Of a stretch of DNA of 64,000 bases, positions 1 to 8,575 are shown piece after piece. The stretch is taken from positions 192,301 through 256,300 of the forward strand of contig UQGP01000001.1 of assembly GCA_900540625.1 (NCBI GenBank), in the 5' to 3' direction. Numbering within the stretch: the stretch's first letter is position 1; each line of letters begins with the position of its first letter. Under the pieces are notes generated by a model. The model was not told the origin of the DNA. It did not search any database and saw nothing but the letters and a program-made list of their open reading frames with translations. Position numbers and translations under genes: made by a program. Origin of the DNA: an uncultured Porphyromonadaceae bacterium (lineage in GTDB: Bacteria; Bacteroidota; Bacteroidia; Bacteroidales; Muribaculaceae).

Positions 1-1
1 A

Positions 2-100
2 GAGCAATTGATTGATACCATTATGACGACTGAACCTTTCAACACACAGAAAGAGCTTAAAGACAAACTCCTCAATTATTTTATCAATGAAACTCACTGA
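2..100 (+). CDS. C-terminal tail of an upstream gene (partial)
   Basis: An open frame enters from the left edge and stops with TGA at 98-100, giving a 32-residue tail beginning EQLIDTIMTTEPF. It overlaps the start of the Z1 gene by 14 bp, the spacing of co-translated genes. In the known MutL/Z1/DUF4420/AIPR operons the gene before Z1 encodes a MutL/MORC/HSP90-like ATPase, so this is probably the end of that ATPase. The tail is too short to show the family, so the identity is inferred from context only. Confidence 0.55.
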   Translation, partial: EQLIDTIMTTEPFNTQKELKDKLLNYFINETH

Positions 101-2992
101 AGAACAACGATCTCAAGTAAAGCTACTGGTCAAGTCAAATCTGAACCTTCGTCCAGAGCTTAAGAAAGGCCTGAACCATGAAAGTTTGGTCTCATTCGTC
201 ATACAAGTACTAAAACCAGTGAATCTTCTTTTTGATGATAATGATATCAAGGAAATTGTAAAATCCTTGGAATATGAAATTGCAATTGTTCACACTAATG
301 GAGTAGCAATCTTTGGAGAATACGGAGAGAGTCTTCATGAATGGTATACTCAACTCAATCTGCCTGAAAATAAGCAGTTCTTTTGGAATCGATACCGTGA
401 ATATCTCACAAACCACTCATCCATTGATGATAATAGTATAAAGTTGCTTGGGAACGTCACGCTTCCAAATATCCTTAACTGTTTAGGAAATCCCCATGAA
501 GAGTTCGAAGGCAAAAGATGTGTACGTGGTCTGATAATCGGAGATGTACAATCGGGAAAAACATCTACTTATACTGGGCTTATCTGCAAAGCAGCGGATG
601 CCGGCTATAAAGTGGCAATTCTTCTCGCAGGGACTACAGAATCCCTTCGACAGCAAACTCAGGAGCGAATTGATGAAGGCATAATAGGTTATACCACGAA
701 GAAAGTCGACAAGAAGGAGGTTTCTGGGAGAGGCGGTGTGGGCATATCGATTCCTGAGATTCCAGCAACATCCTATACTTCTGTGGCTAAGGACTTCACT
801 AAGGGGGCAGAAAGCATCACTACTTCTCTCGGGCAGCATCGCAGTCTCGTGATGTTCGTTGTGAAGAAGAATGTCACAGTATTGACAAAGCTATATAAAT
901 GGCTTCGGGATCATAACCTTGACAGAGTCAAGGGGTATGTCGACATTCCTATGCTACTCATTGATGATGAAGCTGATAATGCTTCTGTGAATACAAAAAA
1001 AATGACACTGATCCGACACGAACAAATAAAGTGATTCGCGATATTTGCAATCTCTTCAAGAACTCTACATATGTCGGATTCACCGCAACTCCTTTTGCCA
1101 ATATCTTTATCGATCCCGATTCTATTGACTCTATGCACAATGCGGATTTGTTCCCAGAAAATTTCATCTATGCGTTGCCTACCCCATCTTCTTATATTGG
1201 CGCTCAAAAAGTATTTGATCCGGAGGGGCCAAACTACGGCAACTTACGCTTCATAACTGACATAGAAGAGTATGATTATACTTCCGAAGAGTATAAAATG
1301 CTTATCAAAGAAGACGTTGAGACTCTGAATGAAGGTCCATTTTACTATCAGCACAAGAAAGAATGGAATGGTGATTTACCTGCGTCTTTGCGCGAATCAG
1401 TTCTCAGTTTCTTTATCGCCAATGTCATAAGAGACTTGCGTGGTGATGTTAGCAAACCTCGAAGCATGCTCATCAACATGAGCCGCTTCGTTAAGGTTCA
1501 GAGAGTCATATGCGAGTATGTAGAGGCAATCTATAATGACGTTATTCGAACAATACGCATTGACTTTGAAGAAGGTAAAGGGAAAAATGCCAATCTACCA
1601 CTCTATCAGGAGTTATTCAATGTTTGGAATAAGCATTTCTCTCATATAGATAATATCAGCTATCAGAGAATTCTTATGAAAGAGAATATCCTTAAAGCCA
1701 TCGAACCAATAAAGATAATGGTGGTGAATGGCTCGAAGGAAAGCAATAAACTTGACTATAAGGCCAACCCAAATCTGCGTGTAATAACTATCGGTGGATT
1801 GGCACTTTCTCGAGGGCTAACCCTGGAGGGGCTACTCGTAAGTTATTTCTATAGAAATACGGCTACCTTTGATGTACTTATGCAGATGGGCAGATGGTTT
1901 GGCTATCGTCCCAATTATGATGATCTGTTTTTAATTTGGACATCAAGGGAAAGCGCCGCATGGTATAATGAAATTTCAGAGTCATCCGAGGAGCTTAAGA
2001 ATGATATACGTCAAATGTATGACCAACGCCTGACACCAAGAGATTTTGGATTGAAGGTGAGAAATGCCTGCGAAACGTTGAGGATTACAGCTGCCAACAA
2101 AATGAGAACCGCTACTGACTATATGGTCCGGATTGCATTCTATGGCAACATGTATGATACTCCGTATCTTAGCTATAATGCACTCGAAAACACCGCCAAC
2201 CTTGAAGAATCTCGCAAATTAGCTAAATTACTTTTCACGAGCGGTTACAAATATCGGTTTGCTGATGTCGGCAAATATTCTGATTTAGAAGTTGCCTCCA
2301 ATGAGATTCACTCCTCTCGATTCTTTGAGGATGTACCCAAGAAAATCGTAAGGGATTTCCTTACAAAAATAAGATGTTCCATCCTTAACCCGAACTTCAA
2401 TACCGACTATCTTTTGTCCTTCATTGACGATCCCGAGAACGAAGGACTTGAAAAATGGGACGTTGTATTTGAAGGCGGTGCTTCTAAGCAACCATACCCA
2501 ATACCAGAGCTTTCCAACATTGATTGCGTTGACCGTCCATTATATGACCATGGCAACGCTGTTCAGATAAGCTCGCGTCGTAGGGTTCTAGGTACTCGAG
2601 AAGGAGTATTTTGTCTTTATCCAAAAGATATAGATGCCGTCGTTTCTCAATGGACTAATGCCTGGGCTCAAGAACATGGGCCGGGAGACAAGAAGAAAAC
2701 TGATGTGCCAGTCAAAGCATATTTCCAATATCTTCCCAATCGCAAACCTGTTTTTCTTATTATGGTAATAGCACCGTCCTTCCCAGACAATCCGAAACAT
2801 GAGACTGTTAAGCTATTTAAGAAATTTAAAGAAGAACTTGGCACCAACCAGGTCGTAGCTTTTGCCATTGGATTTCCCGGATTAAAGGGTGAAGATAGCG
2901 CAAAAAACTATAAGGTTAACAAGATATGGGTCAAGACACATGGCCTTGATACAGATGATTCATCAGACAATGACGAAGAATATGATGGATAA
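87..2992 (+). CDS. Z1-domain ATPase of a mza-like defence operon, interrupted by a -1 frameshift
   Basis: This is a superfamily 2-like ATPase of the Z1 family, found in predicted restriction-like and anti-phage operons. The first frame (87-1034) has Walker A GDVQSGKT at residues 152-159 and Walker B LLIDDEAD near 290. The second frame (to 2992) continues with STYVGFTATPFANIF, then LRVITIGGLALSRGL and the QMGRWFGYR motif. The frames join at an A8 run (995-1002): one extra A, or a -1 slip, gives an uninterrupted protein of about 968 residues through NTKKNDTDPTRTNKVIRD, the usual Z1 size. As written, the protein stops 21 codons past Walker B. Possible explanations are a programmed slip at A_AAA_AAA, phase variation, a disabled gene or a homopolymer read error. 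The start overlaps the upstream gene by 14 bp. Confidence 0.85.
995..1002 (+). other. A8 homopolymer at the Z1 frameshift point
   Basis: Eight consecutive A residues lie exactly where the Z1 frame is lost. The first frame reads ACA AAA AAA ATG; the downstream frame reads ACA AAA AAA AAT after a -1 shift. The run contains an A_AAA_AAA heptamer, a known slippery type, and is also prone to transcriptional slippage and to read errors. Confidence 0.8.
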
Positions 2993-3893
2993 TTTATTCA
3001 TAAAGTTCATCGAAGGAATCGATGCCGGAAACTTTCTAAGAGTCGGTAATAGGGATTATGACCTCTTCATTGGAAAAGACGATGAGGGTCGTTACTGTTT
3101 TGAATATCGTGGCCGATTCAAACCAATAAAAATCATTGGCTCCAAGCCTCTTGTCGTCAATCAGTATTCTCTCCCGACAGAATATATTCTACGCTTTTCT
3201 CTGGGACAGAATGATCTTATAGGTTGCTTTTCAGCTTTCTGCGAAGACCTGATTGATGCAACAGATAAAGTTTCAGGAGAGGAGGCTGTTTATCAGACTC
3301 TATCTGCCAGGTATCAAGCTTGGAGAAAGCTTTTCAAAACCGATAGAAGCAAACTCTCCCTTCCCGAAGTGATGGGCCTCATAGGAGAGTTACTTTTCCT
3401 CAAAACCTATGCTTCTGAAAAATGGGGCTGGGATAAGGCTCTTGACAGCTGGTCTGGGCCAGAGAAAACTCATAAAGACTTTTCCTGCGATAATGATTGG
3501 TTTGAAATCAAAGCAATAAATGTGGGCAAGGAAACCGTGCATATATCCTCTATTGAGCAACTTGATAGTGATATTGTCGGGAAACTTATGATTTTCAGCC
3601 TTGAGAAAATGAGTACCACTTACAATGGGCTGACGCTTAATACACTCGTCAAAGATATCATGGGGCTATTAAATACAACTCAAAAAGACGTTTTTCTAAA
3701 CAAGCTTATTCTATATGGATATGACTTCTCTCCTGAACACGATGCGCAGGTTTTCGATACCAAAGGAGAAACAGCATACTCTATAACAGAAACGTTTCCA
3801 CGAATAAAAAAATCAAATCTTCCGTTGGCCATCACAAAGACGCAGTATGATATTGTAATCTCTGAGATCCAACAATTTAAAACAGAAATCTAA
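2982..3893 (+). CDS. DUF4420-type PD-(D/E)XK nuclease-like protein
   Basis: A protein of about 303 residues encoded directly after Z1. Its core GLIGELLFL, then HKDFSCDNDWFEIKA, gives the E...D...ExK arrangement of a PD-(D/E)XK fold and fits DUF4420, the nuclease-like component of MutL/Z1/DUF4420/AIPR operons. ATG at 2982 or 2985 (MMDNLFIKF) is preferred because it overlaps the Z1 stop by 8-11 bp; the frame stays open to an ATG at 2889, but that start would lie deep in the Z1 gene. It probably cleaves nucleic acid when directed by the other subunits, although substrate and trigger are not visible. No signal peptide or membrane segment is seen. Confidence 0.8.
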   Translation: MMDNLFIKFIEGIDAGNFLRVGNRDYDLFIGKDDEGRYCFEYRGRFKPIKIIGSKPLVVNQYSLPTEYILRFSLGQNDLIGCFSAFCEDLIDATDKVSGEEAVYQTLSARYQAWRKLFKTDRSKLSLPEVMGLIGELLFLKTYASEKWGWDKALDSWSGPEKTHKDFSCDNDWFEIKAINVGKETVHISSIEQLDSDIVGKLMIFSLEKMSTTYNGLTLNTLVKDIMGLLNTTQKDVFLNKLILYGYDFSPEHDAQVFDTKGETAYSITETFPRIKKSNLPLAITKTQYDIVISEIQQFKTEI

Positions 3894-3895
3894 CC

Positions 3896-6007
3896 ATGGA
3901 ACTGATTGACTACCGAAAAGAGTTTATCGATGACCTTCGGTTCAAAGCCGAACATGAAGGAACTGAGCCCGAAGCGCAGTTCATCGAAATGATGCTCGAA
4001 AATCTCGAAGAAATTGGAGTGCTAAATGATCCATACCCTATCTCAGTAGAAATGAGAGGCAGAAATAGAAGAAAACTGGCTTTCGATGCCTATGCTTATG
4101 ACGAAGCCGATGGCGCTTTAATACTGATTTCCAGCAGATTTTCAAATCAACGAGATGAGGCTCCTAACTTAACCAACACGGATATAGATGAAATCGTGAA
4201 GTGGATGATGAACTTCATCGAAGAAGCAGTTGATGGTAAGATTCGGGATTATTGTGATGACTCTGATCCAGCTAGGGACATCGCCAAAGAGTTCGCCCAG
4301 AAAATTGGCCCAGGGATGCTGAAGACAGAGATAAATCGTTTCAAGTTCTATATTCTATCTGACCATGTTCTAAGTAAACAAGTTAAGAATATCAAAAAAG
4401 AGGATTTTTTTGAAAGACCAGTCGAAGTGCAAATTTGGACCATTGACCGCATTTTTCAAACTTTTGCATCCAATTCAAGCGAAATCATACAGATTGACAC
4501 TATTGAATTCGGTTGCTCCGGCATACAATGCCTCAAGGCGGGGCTGGGTGACACCACTGATTATGATGCCTACCTAGGCATCATCCCCGGCCGATTCCTA
4601 GCTGACATCTATCTTAAATATGGCAGCAAGTTATTACAAGCAAATGTCCGTGCCTTCCTAAGTGTGAGGGGGAAGGTCAACAAAGGAATCCGTGATACCA
4701 TCATAAATCATCCGAGCAACTTCTTTACTTATAATAATGGTATCGCTATTGTAGCCCGTTCCGTTCAATTTTCAAAAGATGGTTCTAGAATTACACATCT
4801 CACTGATCCTCAAATCATCAATGGAGGTCAGACAACAGCATCTCTCGCCAATGCCATAATCAAAAAGGAGGATAAAAATGGGATGGATACTCTTTTCGTA
4901 CCCATGAAACTCACAGTGCTGAATGTCGAGGATGAGATGTCAGAAGAGCAAATTAGCCACTATAATGAAATCACTAAAAAGATTTCTCAATGCGCTAATA
5001 GTCAAAATGCGGTTTCAGAAGCGGACTTCTTCTCGAACCATCCTTTCCATCTACTTATGGAGAAGCTTTCTGAGAAAGTTCTCGCTCCTCCTGTTGATGG
5101 CAATCCATTCCAAACTCGGTGGTTTTATGAACGTTCACGAGGCAAGTGGGAACAGGAGCAAATGAAACTCACCGTAGCTCAACGAAAGAAATTCGGAGAG
5201 ATGCATCCAAAAGGCCAGGTTATCAAGAAAGAAAAACTCGCTAAGTGTCTAAACACTATCTACATGCATCCCAACCAGGTTTGTCAGAGTTCGGCAATAA
5301 ACTTTTCTAAGTTTGCCACAATCATAGATGATTTATATGAGAATCATCGCGAGCTTATTAATGAAGAATTCTTCAAACAAGGGGTTTGCTCAGTTATCAT
5401 TTTCGACCAACTAGATAAAATGATTAGTAAGGCAAACTGGTACCCAAAGAGAGGTAACAAGGCTCAAATAACGCCTTATACTATAGCCAAACTGATATCA
5501 ATTCTTCCCAAGGGAAAAGACCTGGATTGGCGCACAATTTGGCAAAAACAACGTCTCACACCGGAAATGGCGGAGGAACTATTAAGTCTTGCAGAGTTTA
5601 CTCACCTCTTCTTGGTAAGACGAGCCGGCGGCGGTCTTGTAAGATCCATGTGTCGCACAGAAGCAGCATGGAAAGATTTCCAAAAGGAAGAATATTCCTT
5701 GAGCGACAAATTCATATCATCGCTCGTATCTACTGAGCAGCGTAAAGAGGACGAAGAACAAGCAAAACGTGCTCATAAATTCAATGCTGACATTGATGCC
5801 TCTGTTGAAGTTTATCGCCTTGGTGCTGACTATTGGCTCAAGGTCTATAGAGATCTGTCAATGGAAAAGGTGCTGACATATGGAGACTTGGATTTCATAA
5901 AAGGAATCGCTAAGTTCATTCAACGCGGTCTTCCCACCGCAGCCCAAAGCAAGCGTCTTCTCCGAATTGTCGCTAAAGCTGAAGATGCAGGTTATATAAT
6001 GCCTTAA
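3896..6007 (+). CDS. AIPR-family (abortive phage infection) protein
   Basis: A 703-residue protein starting 2 bp after the nuclease stop codon, and last in the operon. The AIPR core is visible as FFTYNNGIAIVARSV followed by QIINGGQTTASLANAI at roughly residues 275-320. AIPR proteins were named from abortive phage infection loci and recur beside Z1, MutL and DUF4420 proteins; their biochemical activity is not settled, and an RNase activity has been suggested for relatives. There is no signal peptide or transmembrane segment, so it is cytoplasmic. Codon use and AT content match the two genes before it. The frame is intact. Confidence 0.87.
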   Translation: MELIDYRKEFIDDLRFKAEHEGTEPEAQFIEMMLENLEEIGVLNDPYPISVEMRGRNRRKLAFDAYAYDEADGALILISSRFSNQRDEAPNLTNTDIDEIVKWMMNFIEEAVDGKIRDYCDDSDPARDIAKEFAQKIGPGMLKTEINRFKFYILSDHVLSKQVKNIKKEDFFERPVEVQIWTIDRIFQTFASNSSEIIQIDTIEFGCSGIQCLKAGLGDTTDYDAYLGIIPGRFLADIYLKYGSKLLQANVRAFLSVRGKVNKGIRDTIINHPSNFFTYNNGIAIVARSVQFSKDGSRITHLTDPQIINGGQTTASLANAIIKKEDKNGMDTLFVPMKLTVLNVEDEMSEEQISHYNEITKKISQCANSQNAVSEADFFSNHPFHLLMEKLSEKVLAPPVDGNPFQTRWFYERSRGKWEQEQMKLTVAQRKKFGEMHPKGQVIKKEKLAKCLNTIYMHPNQVCQSSAINFSKFATIIDDLYENHRELINEEFFKQGVCSVIIFDQLDKMISKANWYPKRGNKAQITPYTIAKLISILPKGKDLDWRTIWQKQRLTPEMAEELLSLAEFTHLFLVRRAGGGLVRSMCRTEAAWKDFQKEEYSLSDKFISSLVSTEQRKEDEEQAKRAHKFNADIDASVEVYRLGADYWLKVYRDLSMEKVLTYGDLDFIKGIAKFIQRGLPTAAQSKRLLRIVAKAEDAGYIMP

Positions 6008-6281
6008 ACAAAAAAACGACTAAAAGCAATCTGTGTAATCTATCTTCTTTACATTTAATGAGAGATAATATATGCGTTTGTCATAAAAAATGAACGTTGA
6101 ATGCGTCACTATGCATAAATACGACACAAAATTTCACATTTAACAACCATAGTCACCCCAAATCACATCCTTAATCTCAGAACATAATAGTATCCAGTCT
6201 AAGATGTATTACTCATATAATTGAGCCATAATCATCCTTAAATGGGATAATTCTCAGTCACAGGCTGGTGACGCACGGGCT

Positions 6282-6313
6282 TTTGTGCATCACGGATTTA
6301 TTGCTAATTTTGC
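6282..6313 (+). promoter_or_regulatory. Bacteroidetes-type promoter for the MFS gene
   Basis: TTTG at 6282-6285, a 19-bp spacer and TAATTTTGC at 6305-6313 match the TTTG/TANNTTTG consensus of the primary sigma factor in this phylum. Transcription would start near 6320, leaving a leader of about 125 nt. Confidence 0.7.
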
Positions 6314-6321
6314 AGCGCAAT

Positions 6322-6356
6322 CGCGAAGGCATATTCATAAGATTGAATGCTTCGCG
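6322..6356 (+). promoter_or_regulatory. Leader hairpin upstream of the MFS gene
   Basis: CGCGAAG at 6322-6328 pairs with CTTCGCG at 6350-6356, and the pairing extends inwards through GCAT/ATGC with one bulged base. It lies just after the promoter and about 90 nt before the start codon. A regulatory role is possible but not shown; it matches no riboswitch class that I recognise. Confidence 0.35.
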
Positions 6357-6445
6357 GATTTAAGGGAAAAATGCAGTGACGTACAACGGCATAGCGCGTA
6401 TGCACGGCTGCGAAATGTTAGGTTTGTCTGCTATATATTAAGAGT

Positions 6446-7621
6446 ATGAATGATATGCAACGTAAGCGCATAAGGCGCGCTATCAGTGTGTATTATCTGG
6501 CTATGGGAATGGTGTTCGCCTCGTGGGCTTCGCGCATCCCGGATGTCAAGGCGGCGCTGTCGCTGGACGATGGCAGCCTTGGGGCTCTGCTTTTTGCCAT
6601 ACCGGCGGGACAGATTGCGATGATGGCCATCTCGGCGATGGTGATAGCGCACTGGGGCAGCCGGATGGTGCTGCGAGTGTCTTTGGTGGCGTATGCCGCG
6701 GTGCTTTTTGCCATCAGTCAGGCATCGACATTCATATCGCTGTTTGTCGTACTTTTCCTCTTTGGCATGGCGGCCAATATCCTCAATATTTCGGTGAATA
6801 CTCAGTCGGTGGAGCTTGAAAAACTCTACGGACGCTCGATACTATCGACTTTTCACGGGCTGTGGAGCCTCGGCGGACTACTGGGCGGCTTGGTAGGCGC
6901 CGGATTTGTCCTCACCGGGCTGCCGCTGTGGGTGCATTATGCCGTAGTCGCGGTATTGTGTATAGGTGTCACGTTCCCCATGGGGTTACGCCTTATGGAC
7001 GACTCGAAGCTGCAACATTCGGTCGAGAAGGCCGAGGATGACGGCGGCCGTCACGGATTCGGGCGTCTTGACGGCGTAATCATCATGCTGGGCTTTGTCG
7101 CCTTTGGCGGAATGTTCTGCGAGGGCACGGTTTACGATTGGTCGTCGGTGTATATGGCTACGGTGGTATGCCCTCCGGAGGCATTGGTACGTGCCGGATA
7201 CATTGCGGGAATGGCGGCGATGACTTTCGGGAGATTTGTCGCCGATCGCTTTATCACGCGATATGATGCGGCTCATGTTTTACGCATCAGTGGCGCAAGC
7301 ATCGTTGCGGGCCTGCTGATAGCCACGGCTTTCCCGTATCTTGTGACAGCCACCCTTGGCTTCCTGTTGGTTGGCCTGGGCATGTCCACAGTTGTGCCTA
7401 TATGCTACAGCGCCGCCGGACGCCATCCGCGACTGTCACCGGCAACAGCCATCACCGTAGTATCGTCCATTTCGTTCATCGGATTTATGGTCGGTCCTCC
7501 GCTGATAGGCCTTTTGGCTCAGGCCCTGACACTGCGTGTGGCCTTGGCCGTGGCGGCATCCTTCGGTCTGCTCATCATCGTCTTTGCTCCGGCCGCGGTC
7601 CGCTACCGCCAACGGGGCTGA
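6446..7621 (+). CDS. MFS transporter
   Basis: A 391-residue major facilitator protein with about 12 hydrophobic segments and no soluble domain. Early ASWASRIPDVKAAL resembles the small YbjJ-like MFS subfamily. The pattern ...WGSRMVLR in the loop between helices 2 and 3 fits the MFS signature position. Substrate cannot be read from the sequence. It is a single gene with its own promoter and a long leader. Its 3' end overlaps the convergent TraB/GumN gene by 47 bp. Confidence 0.85.
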   Translation: MNDMQRKRIRRAISVYYLAMGMVFASWASRIPDVKAALSLDDGSLGALLFAIPAGQIAMMAISAMVIAHWGSRMVLRVSLVAYAAVLFAISQASTFISLFVVLFLFGMAANILNISVNTQSVELEKLYGRSILSTFHGLWSLGGLLGGLVGAGFVLTGLPLWVHYAVVAVLCIGVTFPMGLRLMDDSKLQHSVEKAEDDGGRHGFGRLDGVIIMLGFVAFGGMFCEGTVYDWSSVYMATVVCPPEALVRAGYIAGMAAMTFGRFVADRFITRYDAAHVLRISGASIVAGLLIATAFPYLVTATLGFLLVGLGMSTVVPICYSAAGRHPRLSPATAITVVSSISFIGFMVGPPLIGLLAQALTLRVALAVAASFGLLIIVFAPAAVRYRQRG

Positions 7622-8507
7622 CGTCAAATCCGGCACTGCGAAGCATAGCCAACAGCCCCTCAGGCCCGACAAGATGTCCGGCGCCTACCGCCACAAGCAC
7701 ACTGCGGCACCGCATTTCCGGAACAAGCACGGCAGCCCAAGCGCGGTTGCGTGCATACACCATACGCTCGGCGTACGCCTCCCTCATTCCACGAGCAAGC
7801 AGGCGTCCTATGGCCTCGAGGTCTTGGCATCTGTAGGCGGCGACAAGGCTGTCCGAAACCGCTTGTGCCGCCTCGGGAGCACGCACCGACTCCATCAGCG
7901 CCTCCAGCTGCTCGGCAACGGGAGTGCCCATAAGCATCCGCACCTGCTGCTCAGCGGTCTCGAGGGCACGCACATCCTTGCCCATGGCCGTTGCACGATG
8001 TTGCAGCGCAATATCCATAGCCATATCCGTCGATGCACCGGCGCGACGCACCTCGAGAAACGCATCCAGCATTGCCGGTTTCATCTTGCCAAGAGCCTCA
8101 AGCGTCCTTGCGCCATCCACGCCGAAGGTGGACACATATCGGCATACCGAATCGAGTGCCGCCGGCGACAGAAGCCGCTGCAAAGTACTGTCACTCGGGG
8201 CTATTGCGCAAGCCATAGCCTCCGGCGTAAGCGCCATATCGGAAGACAACACCTCTACATATACCGCCGCTACATGCTCCAGCGCCCCGTCCAATCCGGC
8301 CAACGAATCAAGGACATCTGTCCCGGCCGTATGCATAGTGCCCAGGACATACGATGTATGCCCGGCGCCGGCAGGACCGTCCGCCGTCACGCGCCACAGC
8401 ACCTGCGCCGCCGCACCTAAAACGCTCATAGTCACAGCAATGACTATCGCCGCAGCGCGTGCCGTCGCCCCATGCCCCGCATTCCTTGCCTTGGTCGTAT
8501 TATTCAT
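7575..8507 (-). CDS. TraB/GumN family protein
   Basis: A 310-residue protein with an N-terminal hydrophobic segment (about residues 19-36) that could be a signal anchor or signal peptide. It carries two hallmarks of the TraB/GumN family: VLGTMHTAG near the N-terminus and VAVGAGHLVGPEGL near the C-terminus, the second GxGH block. Related Tiki/TraB proteins are proposed metalloproteases; activity here is not known. It converges on the MFS gene with 47 bp of overlap, so the last residues of both are encoded by the same DNA. The LRR gene lies upstream on the same strand, 68 bp away. Confidence 0.82.
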   Translation of the reverse strand: MNNTTKARNAGHGATARAAAIVIAVTMSVLGAAAQVLWRVTADGPAGAGHTSYVLGTMHTAGTDVLDSLAGLDGALEHVAAVYVEVLSSDMALTPEAMACAIAPSDSTLQRLLSPAALDSVCRYVSTFGVDGARTLEALGKMKPAMLDAFLEVRRAGASTDMAMDIALQHRATAMGKDVRALETAEQQVRMLMGTPVAEQLEALMESVRAPEAAQAVSDSLVAAYRCQDLEAIGRLLARGMREAYAERMVYARNRAWAAVLVPEMRCRSVLVAVGAGHLVGPEGLLAMLRSAGFDVSPVGGSGPRPEQRR

Positions 8508-8575
8508 TTGGTCGGGAAATCATTACACCTGTTTTAAGCACATCGCCGTCATATTCCGGAGAACCGTCCTTGTCC

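Larger units (their letters stand above)
6008..6445. other. Intergenic region between the defence operon and the MFS gene
   Basis: No credible gene is seen. The first 270 bases are AT-rich and show no clear intrinsic terminator for the operon. The right part carries a full Bacteroidetes-type promoter and a 5' leader hairpin for the MFS gene, listed separately. It appears to mark the boundary between the AT-rich defence block and the ordinary chromosome. Confidence 0.5.
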
